Notes: generated from the letters alone by a model not told the origin. A stretch of DNA of 64,000 nt from Paulownia fortunei (GCA_019321725.1 CM033105.1:11359632-11423631), one strand, 5' to 3'. Shown: positions 1-12,032, numbered from the stretch's first letter. A program made the numbers and translations.

Positions 1-360
1 TTTTGATTCTCTATCCACATGGAGGTTTGATGGGTCTTGCTTGACACTTAGTACCATATAGGCTCATAAAATTAAGGTATATGGGAAGAAGTGATGTAAA
101 ATATCTTAAGGGTTGCATAGAGATGCAATCATTAAAAGTTAACTACATTTTAATATGTTTTATGGGCTCATAAAATTAGGGCATATGACATATTGATTGG
201 GCCTCAAGCCCACTATGAAATATTATTTTCTGAATTGCCGTTAGGGGTGATGGAATTTGAATTAAATAGTGGGAGATATTTATTGCTAAAGACTTTGTTA
301 TAAATGAATATATTTTTGAAAGAATGCTAATTTTCTTAAATTTTGTAGATTGTCTATAAA
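1..360. other. AT-rich leader of a degenerate copia element; no gene seen
   Basis: No coding frame can be followed here. The segment lies directly upstream of the copia gag remnant, so it may be untranslated leader or the eroded edge of a 5' LTR. I find no primer-binding site and no match to the 3' LTR at 5,320-7,490. A short phrase around 'gggctcataaaatt' occurs twice, near 60 and 164. Confidence 0.3.
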
Positions 361-1075
361 TTGCTAAGACTCCACTTGAATCTATCTTAGAAGCTAATAA
401 ATTAACTGGTCACGACTATATCGATTAGTTGAGGAATTTTTAGATTATTCTGCAATCCGAAAAGAGGGATTACATACTTGATATGATCCCATCGTCGGCT
501 GAGTCGGCAGACATTACTAAGGAGGGGCTTGCGAATGATCACAAGCTAGTTGATGATGGTCTCCAAGTACGATGCTATATTATGGCATCGATGTTAAATG
601 ATTTGCAAAGGCAGCACGAGGTACATGCGCATATGCATAATATCTATGTTCACCTACAAGAATATCTATGTTCACCTACAAGAGTTGCATGGTGAACATA
701 CTAGGTAAGCAAAATATCAAAAAGCTTTTCAAGACCCGAATGATGGAAGGCTCTTCAGTCCATGATCATAGATTAAAGATGATAGGCCTATTAGAAAGGC
801 TCGAGTCACTTGGAGTTATTATGGATAACGAGCTCTATTTGGATCTCATCCTGCAGTCTTTGCCTCTATTGTTTGACACCTTCAATGTCAATTTCAACAT
901 GCATAAGATGGAAACTAGCCTTGCTGAGTTGTTTAACATGTTGAAGACGGCTGAGTCCACTATAAAGAAGGGCAAGCAAGTCATGCTTGTTGGACCCTCA
1001 TCCAACTCAAAGGCTGTAAAGTCCAAGAGGAAGAAGAGAAGAGAAAAGCATTCTTCAAAGTCCTAAGGCATGAAA
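360..1075 (+). pseudogene. Ty1/copia gag (UBN2-type) pseudogene
   Basis: This is the capsid-like part of a copia polyprotein, which packages element RNA in virus-like particles. The frame is recognisable from about 375 (DANKLTG-like start, here with stops) through a block ending LQRQHE near 617. It continues in another frame at 668-1066 (RMMEGSSVHDH, then SLPLLFDTFNVNFNMHK), typical of UBN2 gag. A basic lysine-rich tail precedes the zinc knuckle. A 22-bp exact tandem duplication (639-660 and 661-682) shifts the frame, and a further small indel near 700 shifts it again. The product cannot be translated as one protein. Confidence 0.8.
639..682 (+). repeat. 22-bp exact tandem duplication inside gag
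   Basis: The same 22 bases (aatatctatgttcacctacaag) occur twice head to tail. Twenty-two is not a multiple of three, so the second copy puts downstream codons out of frame. It looks like a replication-slippage lesion. Confidence 0.9.
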
Positions 1076-1120
1076 GCAACTGGTGGCATCTCCAAAATTT
1101 CCGACAAAACTAATGACAAG

Positions 1121-1162
1121 TGCCACTACTGCAGCAAATTTGGGCATTTGAAGAGAAACTGC
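1121..1162 (+). pseudogene. CCHC zinc knuckle of copia gag
   Basis: A 14-codon stretch reads CHYCSKFGHLKRNC, a perfect Cys-X2-Cys-X4-His-X4-Cys retroviral-type zinc knuckle (RNA binding by nucleocapsid). It follows the basic tail of the gag frame, as in plant copia elements. It is separated from gag by a stop at about 1,064-1,066, so it survives only as a fragment. Confidence 0.85.
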
Positions 1163-1639
1163 AAGGAGTACCTTTGCGAGCCTGAAGAGTTCAGGTATTT
1201 ATTTTATTGAAGTTAAGTTATTAGTTAACGATGCTTCTTAGGTATTAGATGCCAGTTGTGGATCTCATCTATTCAATGATTTGCAGGTGATAGCAAGAAG
1301 TAGAAAGTGAAGTAGAGGAGAGACGATCCTGTGGCTGAGGAATAGAGCAAAGGTTGCTGTATTAGCCATAGGAAGTGTCAACTTAGCTTTAGAAAATGAA
1401 GTAGTTTAGTTTTAAACAATTGTGTTTATGTTCCAGAGACAGTTAAGAACCTTATCTCTATTCCTATTTTGATTGGTTAAAGTTTTACTTTTTTAATAAA
1501 ACATAGAAGATGTTCTATTTTTAGAGATTCAATTTTGATTACCTTTGGCATATTGATGAATTGTTTATATTCTATTACTCTCCATAACTCCTTTTTGCAG
1601 GTTCAACAAAGTAAAAGAAAATTAGATAATCATAGTTCC

Positions 1640-2540
1640 TAACTCTTATGGCAAGCTAGATTAGGTCACATCTCTGAGATGAGAAATCATAAATTAGCCT
1701 AATTGCTCTATCTTTCAAAAAAGCAAGGAATGCCAACATGTGAGTTATTTCTCAAAGGAAAAATGACCAGATCACCATTTGTGGGACAAGTAGAGCAAGC
1801 AAAAAATCTATTGGATTTGATCAATTTGGATGTATGTAGGTCACTAAGTGTTAGTGCTCGTGGGAACTATCACTACTTCATAACCTTTACTGATGATTGT
1901 TATTGGTATGGTTATGTTTACCTTTTGAGGTACAAATCTGAAACCTTTGAAAAGTTCAAAGAATTTAGATGTGAGGTGGAAAAAAATAAACTAGGCCAAG
2001 TATCAAGGCTCTTTGATCAGATCAAGGAGCTGAATACTTGAGCACATAGTTTCTTGATTATTTGAAAGAGAATGAATTCTCTCTCAATCGACCCCTCTTA
2101 TTACTCCTCAACTCAACAGAGTTGCGGAGCATAGGAATCGAACCCTGTTAGACATGGTTTGATTGATGATGAGTTTCACTAGACTTCCTCTTTCATTCTA
2201 GGGCTATGCTCTAGAAACTGCGGCAAATATATTAAATAGAGTTTCATCAAAGTCGGTACCCAAAATATCATATGAGATGTGGTGTGGGAAACCATACTCT
2301 TATAAATACCTTAAGGTATGGGGATGTGCTACTTACATAAAGCAGTAAGTAGGAGATAAATTGGATATGAGATCCAATTTATGTAAGTTTGTAAGATATC
2401 TAAAAGAATCCATTGGATACTATTTCCACGACTCCTCGGAACAAAAGGTGTTTATTTCAAGGAATGACACCTTCTTAGAGGAGGAGTTTCTATTGTAGAG
2501 AAATGGAAAATTCTTAGAACTTGAAGAAATTCAAGAACCA
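1640..2540 (+). pseudogene. Copia GAG-pre-integrase and integrase pseudogene
   Basis: A RLGHISEMR-like zinc-binding segment sits near 1,655-1,690. It is followed by GMPTCELFLKGKMTRSPFVGQ and a long integrase core block (YFITFTDDCYWYGYVYLL, then ETFEKFKEFRCEVE), all typical of copia integrase. The frame closes at 2,041. Recognisable integrase continues in other frames: a LETAAYLLNR-like region near 2,210-2,245, a KYLKVWGC-like block near 2,308, and a VFISRNDTFLEEEFL block near 2,450-2,495. Part of the core between about 2,045 and 2,095 appears deleted. Many stops are present, so it is inactive. Confidence 0.8.
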
Positions 2541-3765
2541 CAGAGCCTCTCAATCAAGTCCGGTAAGCAAGCCACCCTGGTTCCAAGCCAGGAATGCCAT
2601 CAGGGTCAGGTAAAGTCAGGCAAGGAAAAGAAGTAGCTAAGCAAGCCGGCCTAGCTAGTAAGATTTTGGAATCCCCAACCCTGTTCTATCCTAATCCTAG
2701 ACATGGGATAGGTCTTGACTTATTTGAAATTGAAAGAAAGCATAGAGAAGGGTGGCCCAAGTCCGTCTTTTGCACTCTCGAACTAGTTCATTCTTAGTCT
2801 CTCCTGCTTTCTTTGTCCCCATAGGTCGGGATCATGTCCATTAAATTAGTTTAACTATATGTAGTGGTGGACAAAAAAAATGATTAGGAGTATTTTGAAT
2901 ATGTACTAGCATCTTACAAATCTTATGAATAGCAAAAGTTTTCATATTTTCATATAAGTCCTCAACCTATTCCGAAACAACTAATGCAGATTTTGCTCCC
3001 ATCCCTCTATCTCTTAAATCTTGCTTACTCCTCTTTCCCCTACTATCTTTGCCTATTCGTACTATTACTATTCTCAAAAAAAGAGTAGAGGTTAATTCTC
3101 CTAGCTATGCTTCACATTCGAGATATAATTCAAATAAGAGTTATTTTTGTCCCAAGTCAGATTGCAAAAATAGTCCTATGTAAGATGATTGCCTTGCAGA
3201 AGCAGCCCTAGGTGCCTAGCCCAACTAATGGGAATATTTTTTAAAGTAGACAGATGTCAATGAAAAAGAAATTCAATTGATAGAGCAGATTCTTTAACAA
3301 CAAATTCTATAGATTCTCGAACACCGGCTTGGGATTCAGTTTCCTTTCTAGCATCAATTACTAATTTAATTAGCTTGGATGAAAGAGATAGGGATGAAAT
3401 TCTTTTCAACCTGAAAATTGTTGTCCTTTCATCAACTATTAGACCTGCTGCAATCCAAACCTCAAGGCTATGAGCTTATTCGAGAACAACTTACTCTGAT
3501 TTAATTGCTAAGATCACAACTCCTACTCTTGCAATGGCGATAGTTTTTAGATTTGGCAAACATGAGATGTGTCCTATACTTGAAGAAGTATATCGAATTT
3601 TGGAGATATCCCCTAATGTCCTTTTTCTACCTAGAGAAAGATGACATCGAGAGAGCAGACGACCAGTAGAAATAAGTATCAGGGGAAGTCGAGACCAGGC
3701 CAAGGTTATTTTGGAAGTTCATGCCCGGTAGCAAAAGAAGAATAGGTATCCTTGTTGAGCTCTTT
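2541..3765. other. Unrelated insert splitting the copia pol; organellar-like
   Basis: Copia homology stops after an ELEEIQEPQ-like phrase at about 2,540. It resumes near 3,770 in the segment before RT (RRSQRISKPPKRY). The 1.2 kb between has no copia similarity I can read. It is less AT-rich than its surroundings, especially 2,541-2,840, and its style resembles angiosperm mitochondrial intergenic DNA. A PILEEVYRILEIS-like plus-strand phrase occurs near 3,570. I see no clean target-site duplication. Origin (organellar DNA, another transposon or a filler insertion) is unresolved. Confidence 0.35.
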
Positions 3766-4720
3766 CTCCTTTGCCCCAATAGATACAGTAACGGGCCAAC
3801 TAGCTGAGGCTGGGCCTTTGGGCATACAACCTCCTAGGAGATCTCAAAGGATCTCAAAGCCACCTAAGAGGTATGTCGTTTTGTTAGAGAACAACGAGGT
3901 AGATATCCTATTAGATAGTGATCCAAGGACTTATGCAGAGGCGATATCTGATATTGACTCAAGAAGTTGGCAAAATGTCATACAATCTGAGATGGACTAC
4001 ATATACTCCAACAAGGTATGGACCTTGGTGAACCTACTACAGAGAATAATTCATGTTGGTTGCAAATGGGTCTACAAGCGGAAGCTCAGAGTAAATGGAG
4101 AGGTAGTGACCTATAAAGCATGATTGGTTGAGAAAGGTTATACTCAGAAGCAAGAAATTAATTATGAGAAAACTTTTTCGCCAATAGTGATGCTTAAATC
4201 CATCTGGATACTACTAGCCATATCAGTGTATTATGACTATGAGATATGGCAGATGGATGTAAAAACTGCTTTTCTTAATGAAAATATTAATGAAGAGATC
4301 TAAATAAGGCAGCTAGAAGTATTTATATCCAGAAGGAGTGTGCAAAAGGTTCACAATTTATGGACTCAAGCTGACTTTCGAAGTTGGAACATATGGTTTG
4401 ATGAGGCAATCAAATCATTTGATTTCCACAAGAACCCGAATGAACCTTATGTTTATAAAAAGGTTAGTAGCAGTGCAGTAACATTTATTGTACTGTATGT
4501 TGAAGACATCTTACTCATTGGGAATGATGTAGGGATGTTGTAGCCAACTGAGACTTGATTGTCTAACCAAATCTCCATGAAGGATTTGGGTGAAGCATCC
4601 TTTATTCTTGGAATAAAGATCTATAAGATAGGTTTATAAGGATGATTGGACTATTCCAATCTATGTACATAGACAAAATGCTAAAGAGGTTTAGCATGGA
4701 GGAATCCAAATGAGGAATCT
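3766..4720 (+). pseudogene. Copia reverse transcriptase pseudogene
   Basis: The N-terminal RT region is open at 3,752-4,123 (RRSQRISKPPKRY, then SEMDYIYSNKVWTLV and GCKWVYKRK). A fingers/palm stretch with stops follows to 4,320 (DYEIWQMDVKTAFLN-like). The palm segment 4,340-4,543 ends LYVEDILLIGND. The catalytic YVDD is YVED here (4,496-4,507), so the first catalytic Asp has become Glu. Stops at 4,121, 4,302 and 4,541 break the frame. Inactive. Confidence 0.85.
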
Positions 4721-4739
4721 TGCCAATCCAACTGAGAAA

Positions 4740-5308
4740 CACTAGAAGGCCGTAAAGATGATCCTCAAGTACTTGAGAAGAACTAAGAATATCTTTCTTG
4801 TATTTAGCTCTAGAGAATCGAAACTAGAAAGCTATACAGATTCTAATTTTCAGCCCAATATAGATAACTCAAAATCTATATCAGATACGTATTCACCATA
4901 AATGATGGTGGGGTCAGTTGGAAGAGTTCCAAGTAGGCAACGATCATAGATTATACTATCGTGGTTGAATATATTGCTACATGTGATGAAGCAAAGGAAG
5001 CTATTTGGATGAGGGACTTCATCCAAGAGTTGGGTATGGTTCTATCCGTTATTGATCTTGTATTGATATACTGTGATAACAACAAAGCTATTGCACAAGC
5101 AAAAGAACCAAGATTCCATCAAAGATCCAAGCACATCATGAGGCGATACCATTTGATTAGAGAGATAATTAGAAGAGGCGATGTTGTAGTAGATAGAGTC
5201 GCTTCGACAGAAAATGTAGCAGACCCACTAACCAAACCCATAGCTCAGAAGGTATTCGATGGACTTCTTGAGAAGATGGGCTTGAAGTACATAGGTAATT
5301 GGCACTAG
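4740..5308 (+). pseudogene. Copia RNase H domain pseudogene
   Basis: The open stretch 4,961-5,308 contains VEYIATCDEAKEAIWMRDFI, YCDNNKAIAQAKEPRFHQRSKHI and VASTENVADPLTKPI. These are the standard C-terminal RNase H blocks of plant copia polyproteins, ending in the usual FDGLLEKMGLKY...W region. Upstream pieces (LKYLRRTK-like near 4,770; YTDSNF-like near 4,835) are in other frames. The terminal stop is immediately followed by a purine-rich tract and the LTR, as expected. Confidence 0.85.
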
Positions 5309-5322
5309 GGTAAGTGAGAGAT
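5309..5322 (+). other. Polypurine-tract-like site before the copia 3' LTR
   Basis: After the pol stop the sequence reads ggtaagtgagagat and then tgttatag. A purine-rich run directly before TG is where plus-strand DNA synthesis primes in copia elements (usual form aagtgggagattgttg). Sequence match only. Confidence 0.5.
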
Positions 5323-7490
5323 TGTTATAGTATTGCTCGGTGCACTAATTAGATTAGGCATCTTTTATACTCTTATATTTGTAAAAAATAATCTTTCTCA
5401 AATTATATTAATAAAATAGGCAAATTTTTTTATCTTTGATTGCATATAGTAATTAGATAAAGTTCCTAGACCAAACTTAGCTATCAGACATGGTCACACA
5501 TTTGATGGTGATCATGGAATATGCCTTTATGGCTTTGGTATTAAATTAGTTCTGAGTTGAGGGCTTTTTGAGATGGGACATTGAATAGCCTAATAGATTT
5601 GCACGTATGATGTATGCTCACATGAGAAGGATGTCTCACTCCATAGACATTAATGTAGTGACGTTAGTGCATGTAAGATGGTGCTTAATAGAGAACAAGT
5701 ACACTAAATAGGCCAACTAGAAATTCTTGATTGAAAACGTTGTTTGTTGAAATAAGAATTTTCATGTTACGATAATACAAGATTAGTCCTTAGACTTGAG
5801 GCACCATGGTAGCCTCGTATATATCGCGTTCCATTTTGATGTATCTACTAATTGCGTGACAATGATAAAGGGGGTACGTAGGATATTTTATTGATATGTA
5901 TGTAGGTTAATGAGTGGCCAATAAATGATTCATCACTTGTCTGATAGAACAAGTAAATCTTCTATGTTTTCATAGTTCATGACTCAAAAATCATTGGCCA
6001 AGGCGGGATAAATGTTAGACGAAGGTTTTCAAAAAAATTCGGCATGAGTCATTAAAACTTGGAATGGAATCATAATTATTGAGCAATTAGGGTTTCAACT
6101 ATTAATCCATATCGTAGACTCAATTAGGAAATTAGTTGACGAAAGGACCTTATGTGTATAATACTCATAATTAAAATAGGTTCACTTGTTGTTTCACCTA
6201 AATCTAGGTAGTCATGATACAATTGTTAGATGTTTTCCATGACTTGTAAGGTTCTTGAAATTAATAAGTTAATTTCAAGTGGAATAAATAATCAAAATAA
6301 TTATTATTCATAAATTGTAAATATTGCAAGCTCACTGCTAACTTAGTTGTGAACCTAAAGGGTCACACACAATTTGAAATGAAATATTTCTAACCTATGA
6401 ATTAATCCAAGAATTTGGATCTAATTAACTAATGGAGATTAAATAATTACAGCTTAAATTAACTCAATAAGTTAAATTAATTATTTAATTAAATAATTAG
6501 ATTATTTAATTAGACCTAATAAGATTAGAAAGCCGAGTTGGAGTAAAATAATTATTTGATTGGACCAAATTAATTATATAGACCATAAGTTAATTTAATT
6601 GTTAAACTAATTCGCTCAATTAAATAATTAGATTAATTAATTGGGTCTAATTTGATTAGATGGGTTAGATGGAACTACATAATTGAATTTGGACTTAGTC
6701 AATTAATTGAATTAATTATGAAATTTATTTTAAAATTCAAGTCCAATTCAATGAGACCCGCTAAGAGAGCCCCACGAGGGTTGTTTAAAAAAATTGAAAT
6801 CCCAAGAGTTTGATATTCTTAGAAACTTTTAAATATCTTCGAAAGATAATAAAAATAAAATTGGGGATTTTTGGGAGATCTTGTGATCAACCAAAAACCA
6901 ACCAACCAATGGAAGAGGAGGCCAAAAATACCAAGAGTGGGACTCTTGGAATTTTCGGCCACCAGTATTAAATAGAGGGCCAAAAATTTAAGGAGTAATT
7001 ACTCCTCAAAGTTTCGGCCACCATAGAAAAGAAAAAAATATATTTTCTTTCTTCTATCTTTTATTCAAGTAAATTCCATCATTCTTCAAAATATTAATTC
7101 TTTTATCACAAATTTATACTAAGAATTAATATTCACTATATTTACTCCATAAACTAGGTTAGTAAAAGAATCCAAATTGCTAGCAGAGTTCAGATTCTAT
7201 ATTCCTTCTTAATGTGTGGACTCCTTTAGAGGGAGATGTTTGGATCCTTCTGAACTGGAATTCAGAAAGGGGCTAGTAATCGATTGATTCAATCCATACA
7301 ACAAACGGATTGCATAAAGGTATAAATTGATACTTTAATTTATTTTATACAAGCATTGAAAATTGCGAGATCATTAAAAATTGCATCGAATTTGAGGTAT
7401 TGTTGTAATTATTATGGCATGTTGTTTTTAAATATTTAATTTTTTGTTGTGCATATCTTGGGATCACGCGAACCTAATATTTTCACCCCA
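5320..7490 (+). mobile_element. 3' LTR of the degenerate copia element
   Basis: No coding. It starts at a TGTT directly after the purine tract and runs about 2.2 kb to a likely CA end at about 7,490 (aatattttca). The LTR is AT-rich with many aattaattaaat-type blocks between 6,420 and 6,760. A related, strongly diverged copy of its central part (gtgaacctaa..gg(g/a)tcacacac) occurs at about 9,690-9,730, so the family is present at least twice in the window. The matching 5' LTR is not in the window. Confidence 0.6.
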
Positions 7491-7499
7491 TACTAATCA

Positions 7500-8340
7500 A
7501 CTATTGATGCCTAAGAAAATGGATAATTGCATAATCAAGAAAGTTAGTTTGAAAAGGATATTGGATTACAACTCTGCATAATGGGTAGATTTTGGAGGCT
7601 TATAAAAGGATATGAAGAAAAAAAAAGCTAAATACCAAAGTATCAAGATGTATATGTGGGACAAGACACAAATAATCTCCTACAAAGCTTTCAAAAGTTC
7701 AGCAATCCAAAGTACCATGTCACTCAACTGTTCAAAATATTCTATCCTCAAAGCTAGTTGAGTGATTTCTCCAATAAGTGATCCAAAAAAAAAGAGTTAC
7801 TAGGTCTTGTGTAGACTGAAACTGAGTCAAACTTGTATAGGATGACTCAAAACTTTAGTAGCCAAGTCTTGTGTCGACAAAAGCTGTGAAGAAACTGAGC
7901 CTCATTTGAATAACTAAGTTGTAACAGTAGAAAGAGTGACTTTTTTTGTAAACGTCTTTTAAATCTAGTAGATCCCTCCTAGATGTTTGACGACAAGTAG
8001 ATGTAGAAGAACTTCAATTTCTATAATTTTTGTTCCAATCAACTGCACCATACTTACTCTACTACACTCTACTGAAATTCAAAAACAGAAGCCTAAAAGG
8101 TTTCAAAGTACAAAAATCTCTCCCCCCACTGCATAACTCATGGAAACACTAAATATTTTTTTAAGCCTTTAGTAGATTGAAATAGCTAAATAACTAGCTG
8201 AGTTGTCTTTCTTTTAATAAAATTAGATAACTATAATCCTTATAAGCTAAGTGCAAGTTTAATATTTCGAAAGGGTTTTAAGTTTTTAAAAGGTATATTC
8301 ACCACCATCTAGAGTCTTTCATACCACTTGGGACCAACAG
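7500..8340 (+). mobile_element. Copia LTR remnant, copy A of a tandem pair
   Basis: The part 7,860-8,340 can be aligned by eye with 8,345-8,840. Shared landmarks are gaagaaact.., agt(a/g)gatccctcct(a/g)gatgtttg, ccactgcataact/ccactacataact, aagt..agtagattga/agtagactgaa and aaaggt(a/c)tattcacc. It ends with a ttgggaccaacag phrase. The 5' limit is uncertain; it may start near 7,500, just past the previous element. Confidence 0.5.
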
Positions 8341-8832
8341 AGACTGAGAAGAAACTAGCCCTAAGTTTGTGTAACTAGGCTGAAGAACTAGGAGTTTGAC
8401 TTTTTGTGTATAAGTCTTTAAATCTCTAGTGGATCCCTCCTGGATGTTTGGAGAAGAATAGGCATAAAAAGATTACTCCACCTTTGAACTACTATAAATA
8501 TCTCTTGTATCAATTTTTCCTTTTTGTGCTTTATCTTTTGTTTACTTTATTTCCAGTCTATTGCATCATATTCACTTAACTGTTCTTCTTTGAAAAATAG
8601 TTTTTCTAAGTTAAAACGCTTTTCCACTACATAACTCTTTTGAGCACTTAAGAAGTTTTAAGTCTCAAGTAGACTGAACTGTTAAGTTACTATTCAAGTG
8701 ATCTAACATTTTCCAAGCTAACACTTTCAAGAAATAGATGACTGGAGTTTTTTGTGATCTGTGTGCAAGTTTTAACGCTTAGAAATTATTTTGAAAGGTC
8801 TATTCACCCCTCTTTTCTAGAAATTATACTAG
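8341..8832 (+). mobile_element. Copia LTR remnant, copy B, followed by a primer site
   Basis: Second head-to-tail copy of the ~490-bp LTR-like sequence. It contains a TATA-like ctactataaatatc at about 8,491 and ends tctattcacccctcttttctag, a common 3' end for SIRE-like copia LTRs. It is followed by a primer-site-like sequence and a gag fragment, so this copy was the 5' LTR of the next internal region. Confidence 0.55.
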
Positions 8833-8845
8833 TGGCATCAAAGTA
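8833..8845 (+). other. Degenerate initiator-Met tRNA primer-binding site
   Basis: tggcatcaaagta sits just after the LTR end. The usual copia primer site is tggtatcagagc; two or three bases differ. Its position between LTR and gag fits the role of priming minus-strand synthesis. Confidence 0.55.
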
Positions 8846-8949
8846 GTCGATTTATGAGAACCTTTTTTTTCATCTAGAAACTTGAATCTCCATCTAGTAT
8901 AACTTGCACAATATTTTTAGCATAAAGAACATTGATAGCATTGCACATT

Positions 8950-9520
8950 CTCAAGTTCCCATGTTTTCATTAGAAAGATATGATAACTGATAAATAAACG
9001 AGTGGGTATATTTAGCACTTATGGGCAACAAGATGTGCTTATTCATTGAACATGGACCCATTGAGATTACAAAAGTAGACACTACAAGTGTAGGTGAATA
9101 CATGCCAAAACCAATGGCAAAGTGGACTGTCACAAACAAATGGAGAGAAAATTTAGACAAAGGGGCAAAGGACATTTTGTTCAAGACCATGAATAAAGTC
9201 ATGTTCAGCAAGATCAAGAAATGCAACAATGAAGGAGATCTAGAAAAAATCACCATGATCTATGAAGAAATAGATCAAATTAAGGATAACAAGTTCCAAC
9301 TAGTTGTTTAAAAATTCAAGAATTTCAAGATAAAACCAGCAAAGAACTTAGGCGAGATGGATGAGTGGTTCACCAACCTCATCAACGAGTAGGCCTCCCT
9401 AGACAAAGAATATAAAAACAGAGATATGATGCTCAAAGTAATCATAGCACTACCTAAGGAGTGAGACATGAAGATGGTGGCCATGAGAGATTAGTCGGAA
9501 GGATCGGACTAGCCTAGTAT
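8950..9520 (+). pseudogene. Copia gag (UBN2-like) fragment
   Basis: An open stretch at 9,021-9,311 (GPIEITKVDTTSVG, then ENLDKGAKDILFKTMNK) continues past a stop as a KNLGEMDEWFTNLIN-like and IALPKE-like region to about 9,515. Order and spacing match the UBN2 domain, whose typical blocks are WT..., AKA...L, V...FK and LR.LP.E. The ORF is cut by stops at 9,309, 9,390 and 9,462. Everything downstream in gag-pol is missing, so most of the element has been deleted. Confidence 0.65.
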
Positions 9521-9559
9521 TTGTAATTAGAAGGGTTAGACACCTTCATCTATGTTTAG

Positions 9560-10870
9560 GTCTTCATGGCGGGTTGCTAAATGCTAAATGAATTACTTCC
9601 AAGATGATTAATTATCAAGAATAATTAAAGTATTAACTATTCGACTAACTCACAAAAGTTGTAAGTCTACTACTAGCATGTGGGTGAACCTAAGGGATCA
9701 CACACTAACTTTGAGAACCTCATTTCTTATATAAATAATTAATCCAAGAGTTGGATTATATTTAATTAATAAAATTAATTAAATAGATTTTAATTGATTC
9801 AATTATTGAATTATTTTAGTTAATTAGATTAATTAATTAACTTAATTGGATTAGGTAGCCCATCATGGAACAAGTAATTAATCATTTGAAATAATTAATT
9901 ATTATGGGTCTTTAAGATTCATTGGATAAATTAGTTTAATTGATTGCATCAATTAAATAGGATACAATTATTTTTGGACTAAAGCCTATTCGGTATGGGC
10001 TTATAGGAAACCCATGAGGAATTTAATTAAGAATTAAATTCCAAGAATGACTAGGAAATTAAGTCTTAGATTTTAATCAAAGACTTACTGTCTTAGACTT
10101 GGAGTCAATTTAATAAGAAATCAAAGATTTACCATGTGTATTTAATTAAGAATTAAAGACTTACCATATTAGTCCAAGCTGGACTTCAAAATGGATCAAA
10201 GATTTACCTATTGGATTCCAAATTTGATTTGGAAAGAGTTGTCTTATGAAAGAAACTATGGGAATATAAATCCCCATAGGGGACGAAAATTAACAAAAAA
10301 TTACTTGCATAATTATCGTCCCTCTCTCTCCCCCATAGCTAGAAAATTATTTTCTTATTTTATCTTTTCACCCTAGTTGAATTAAGAATTGGTCAAACAC
10401 CCAAGTAACAAATCTACTTTGTTCCATAAACCAATACAAACTCCTTAGGTCATTAAATACAAGCTTACTAGCATTTGTTTTATTGAGAGTGGGCATTCAA
10501 GGTATGAATACACGCTTAGAGGATAAACATTTCAGGATCTTAGCGAGCCCATCCATGTTTAGGGTTTTTGAAGTGAGGAGTCAGTGAGTAGTAACAACTT
10601 GAGTTGCTTCTTAGACCTCTTTATAAAAAGGAAGCTTAAGGTGTAAATTAGAAACTTTATAAAATTTTTATTTTAAATGCATAATCAATCAAATTGCATC
10701 AAACCTGGGACACCCCTCTTGTGTGTGTGATGTAAGTTTATGTAAAATTTTAACTTCCACTGTGTTCGGGTCCCCTGGTTTTGTGAATCTAATAGTGATA
10801 CTAGGTTGTTGTGTTATTGATATCATTTGCATATATTATTTCAAGATTATGCATAAAAAAAATAAATCCT
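9560..10870 (+). mobile_element. Diverged copia LTR fragment, same family as 5,320-7,490
   Basis: No coding. The segment shares order of phrases with the copia 3' LTR: gtgaacctaagggatcacacac, attaatccaag, repeated aattaattaa blocks, cccatgagg and aatttaattaagaatt. Similarity is clear only by eye and patchy. It directly follows the truncated gag fragment, which suggests an internal deletion joining gag to a 3' LTR, or a separate solo LTR. Confidence 0.45.
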
Positions 10871-12032
10871 TGATGTGCGATAAGTTATTTATATGATTTG
10901 TATGTTTAGGATTATTACATAAATGAGTAAAACTTAAAAATTTGGTGCAAAGTCAAATCTTCTAGGCCCCAGCAATAGGGCATTGCTGTGTGAGGCTTAC
11001 AGAAGCCTCGGCACCATCAAAGAACTTTCAAAGCGCCGCAGCCCTATCCAAGCAGCATCGTGGCACCAAGGGGTTTTGATCCCTAAAGGTTTAGCACCGC
11101 GGCGCCACTAGGTCTTGCACCTAGATATATCTTCCCTTGTTTTCAATATTTTTTAAATCCATTTTTGGAATTAAATTGTTAACTATGGATTAATATATTA
11201 TTTTATGAGAAAGCAAGAATTTATTAATCCCAAATATGAAATAGACAAATGTAAGGAATGGTAAATTTACATGTGTTTATTATATGTGATGGTTATAGTT
11301 AGCATGTTGTGAATGGATGATCATAGAGCCTAACCAATGTGATTGAATTTAACTTATGCAGTTATGGTTTTATTTATTAAGTTTTAACTAAAATGAGGCC
11401 GGCGAGTCCCTTTTTCTATTTTCTCTTGATGTATTTTCTATCTCCCTCCTATGTACATTCCCTTGGACTTATTCCAAGGTTTCTTATAAGATAGTAATTG
11501 TAATAAGTGTAGCATAGTTGGTGAAGTTTTTTATTATATTTTGGTGGACAACACAAGAAAATAGAGCAAGATAGAGCAACAAGGAACGAAGGCTAAGTAT
11601 GCATAAGATACATATATGTAATAGTTAGGACTATAGTCATTTTAATTGTCACCCTATATTGACCATTGATCCACTCTGATTCGAGTGGATTGTATAAGAA
11701 TAAGTTCCATGATCATCCTTAGGTAGTATGTAAGATATGCATTGGGGTAACTTTAAACAAGATGATCATAAGATGAGACCATGCATGACAAACCAACCTA
11801 TTTCCCTCACTTGAATTTATTTCAAGTGTAAAACCTTGGGTTGTAAAACTTGAAGGTTTATATCAAATATAAATGGGCAATATTGGGTGAGGCCCAATTG
11901 TCCATATTTTCCTTCAAAAAGTAGTAACGTATTATAAGCTAATAAACTTAGTGCATTCGCCATAAGTCGTGGGATGTGCTAAGTAAGGAAAGTTGTAGTT
12001 GTTATTTAGCATAGTGATACCTATAGGGCAGG
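10871..12032. other. No gene; AT-rich retroelement-like DNA with a GC-rich island
   Basis: No frame worth reporting. A GC-rich patch at about 10,960-11,115 (ggcaccatc, agcgccgcagccc, gcaccgcggcgccac) stands out in AT-rich DNA; such islands are common in LTRs of plant gypsy elements. The rest shows no recognisable domain. Probably a further eroded LTR, but the ends cannot be defined. Confidence 0.3.

Noticed and set aside
2130..2150. tRNA B-box-like phrase (ggaatcgaaccc)
   Set aside because: No A box or cloverleaf around it. It falls in copia integrase sequence at the ERRNRTLL-type motif.
9021..9256. 101-codon minus-strand frame over 8,951-9,256
   Set aside because: Antisense shadow of the copia gag fragment, which has clear UBN2-like wording on the plus strand.
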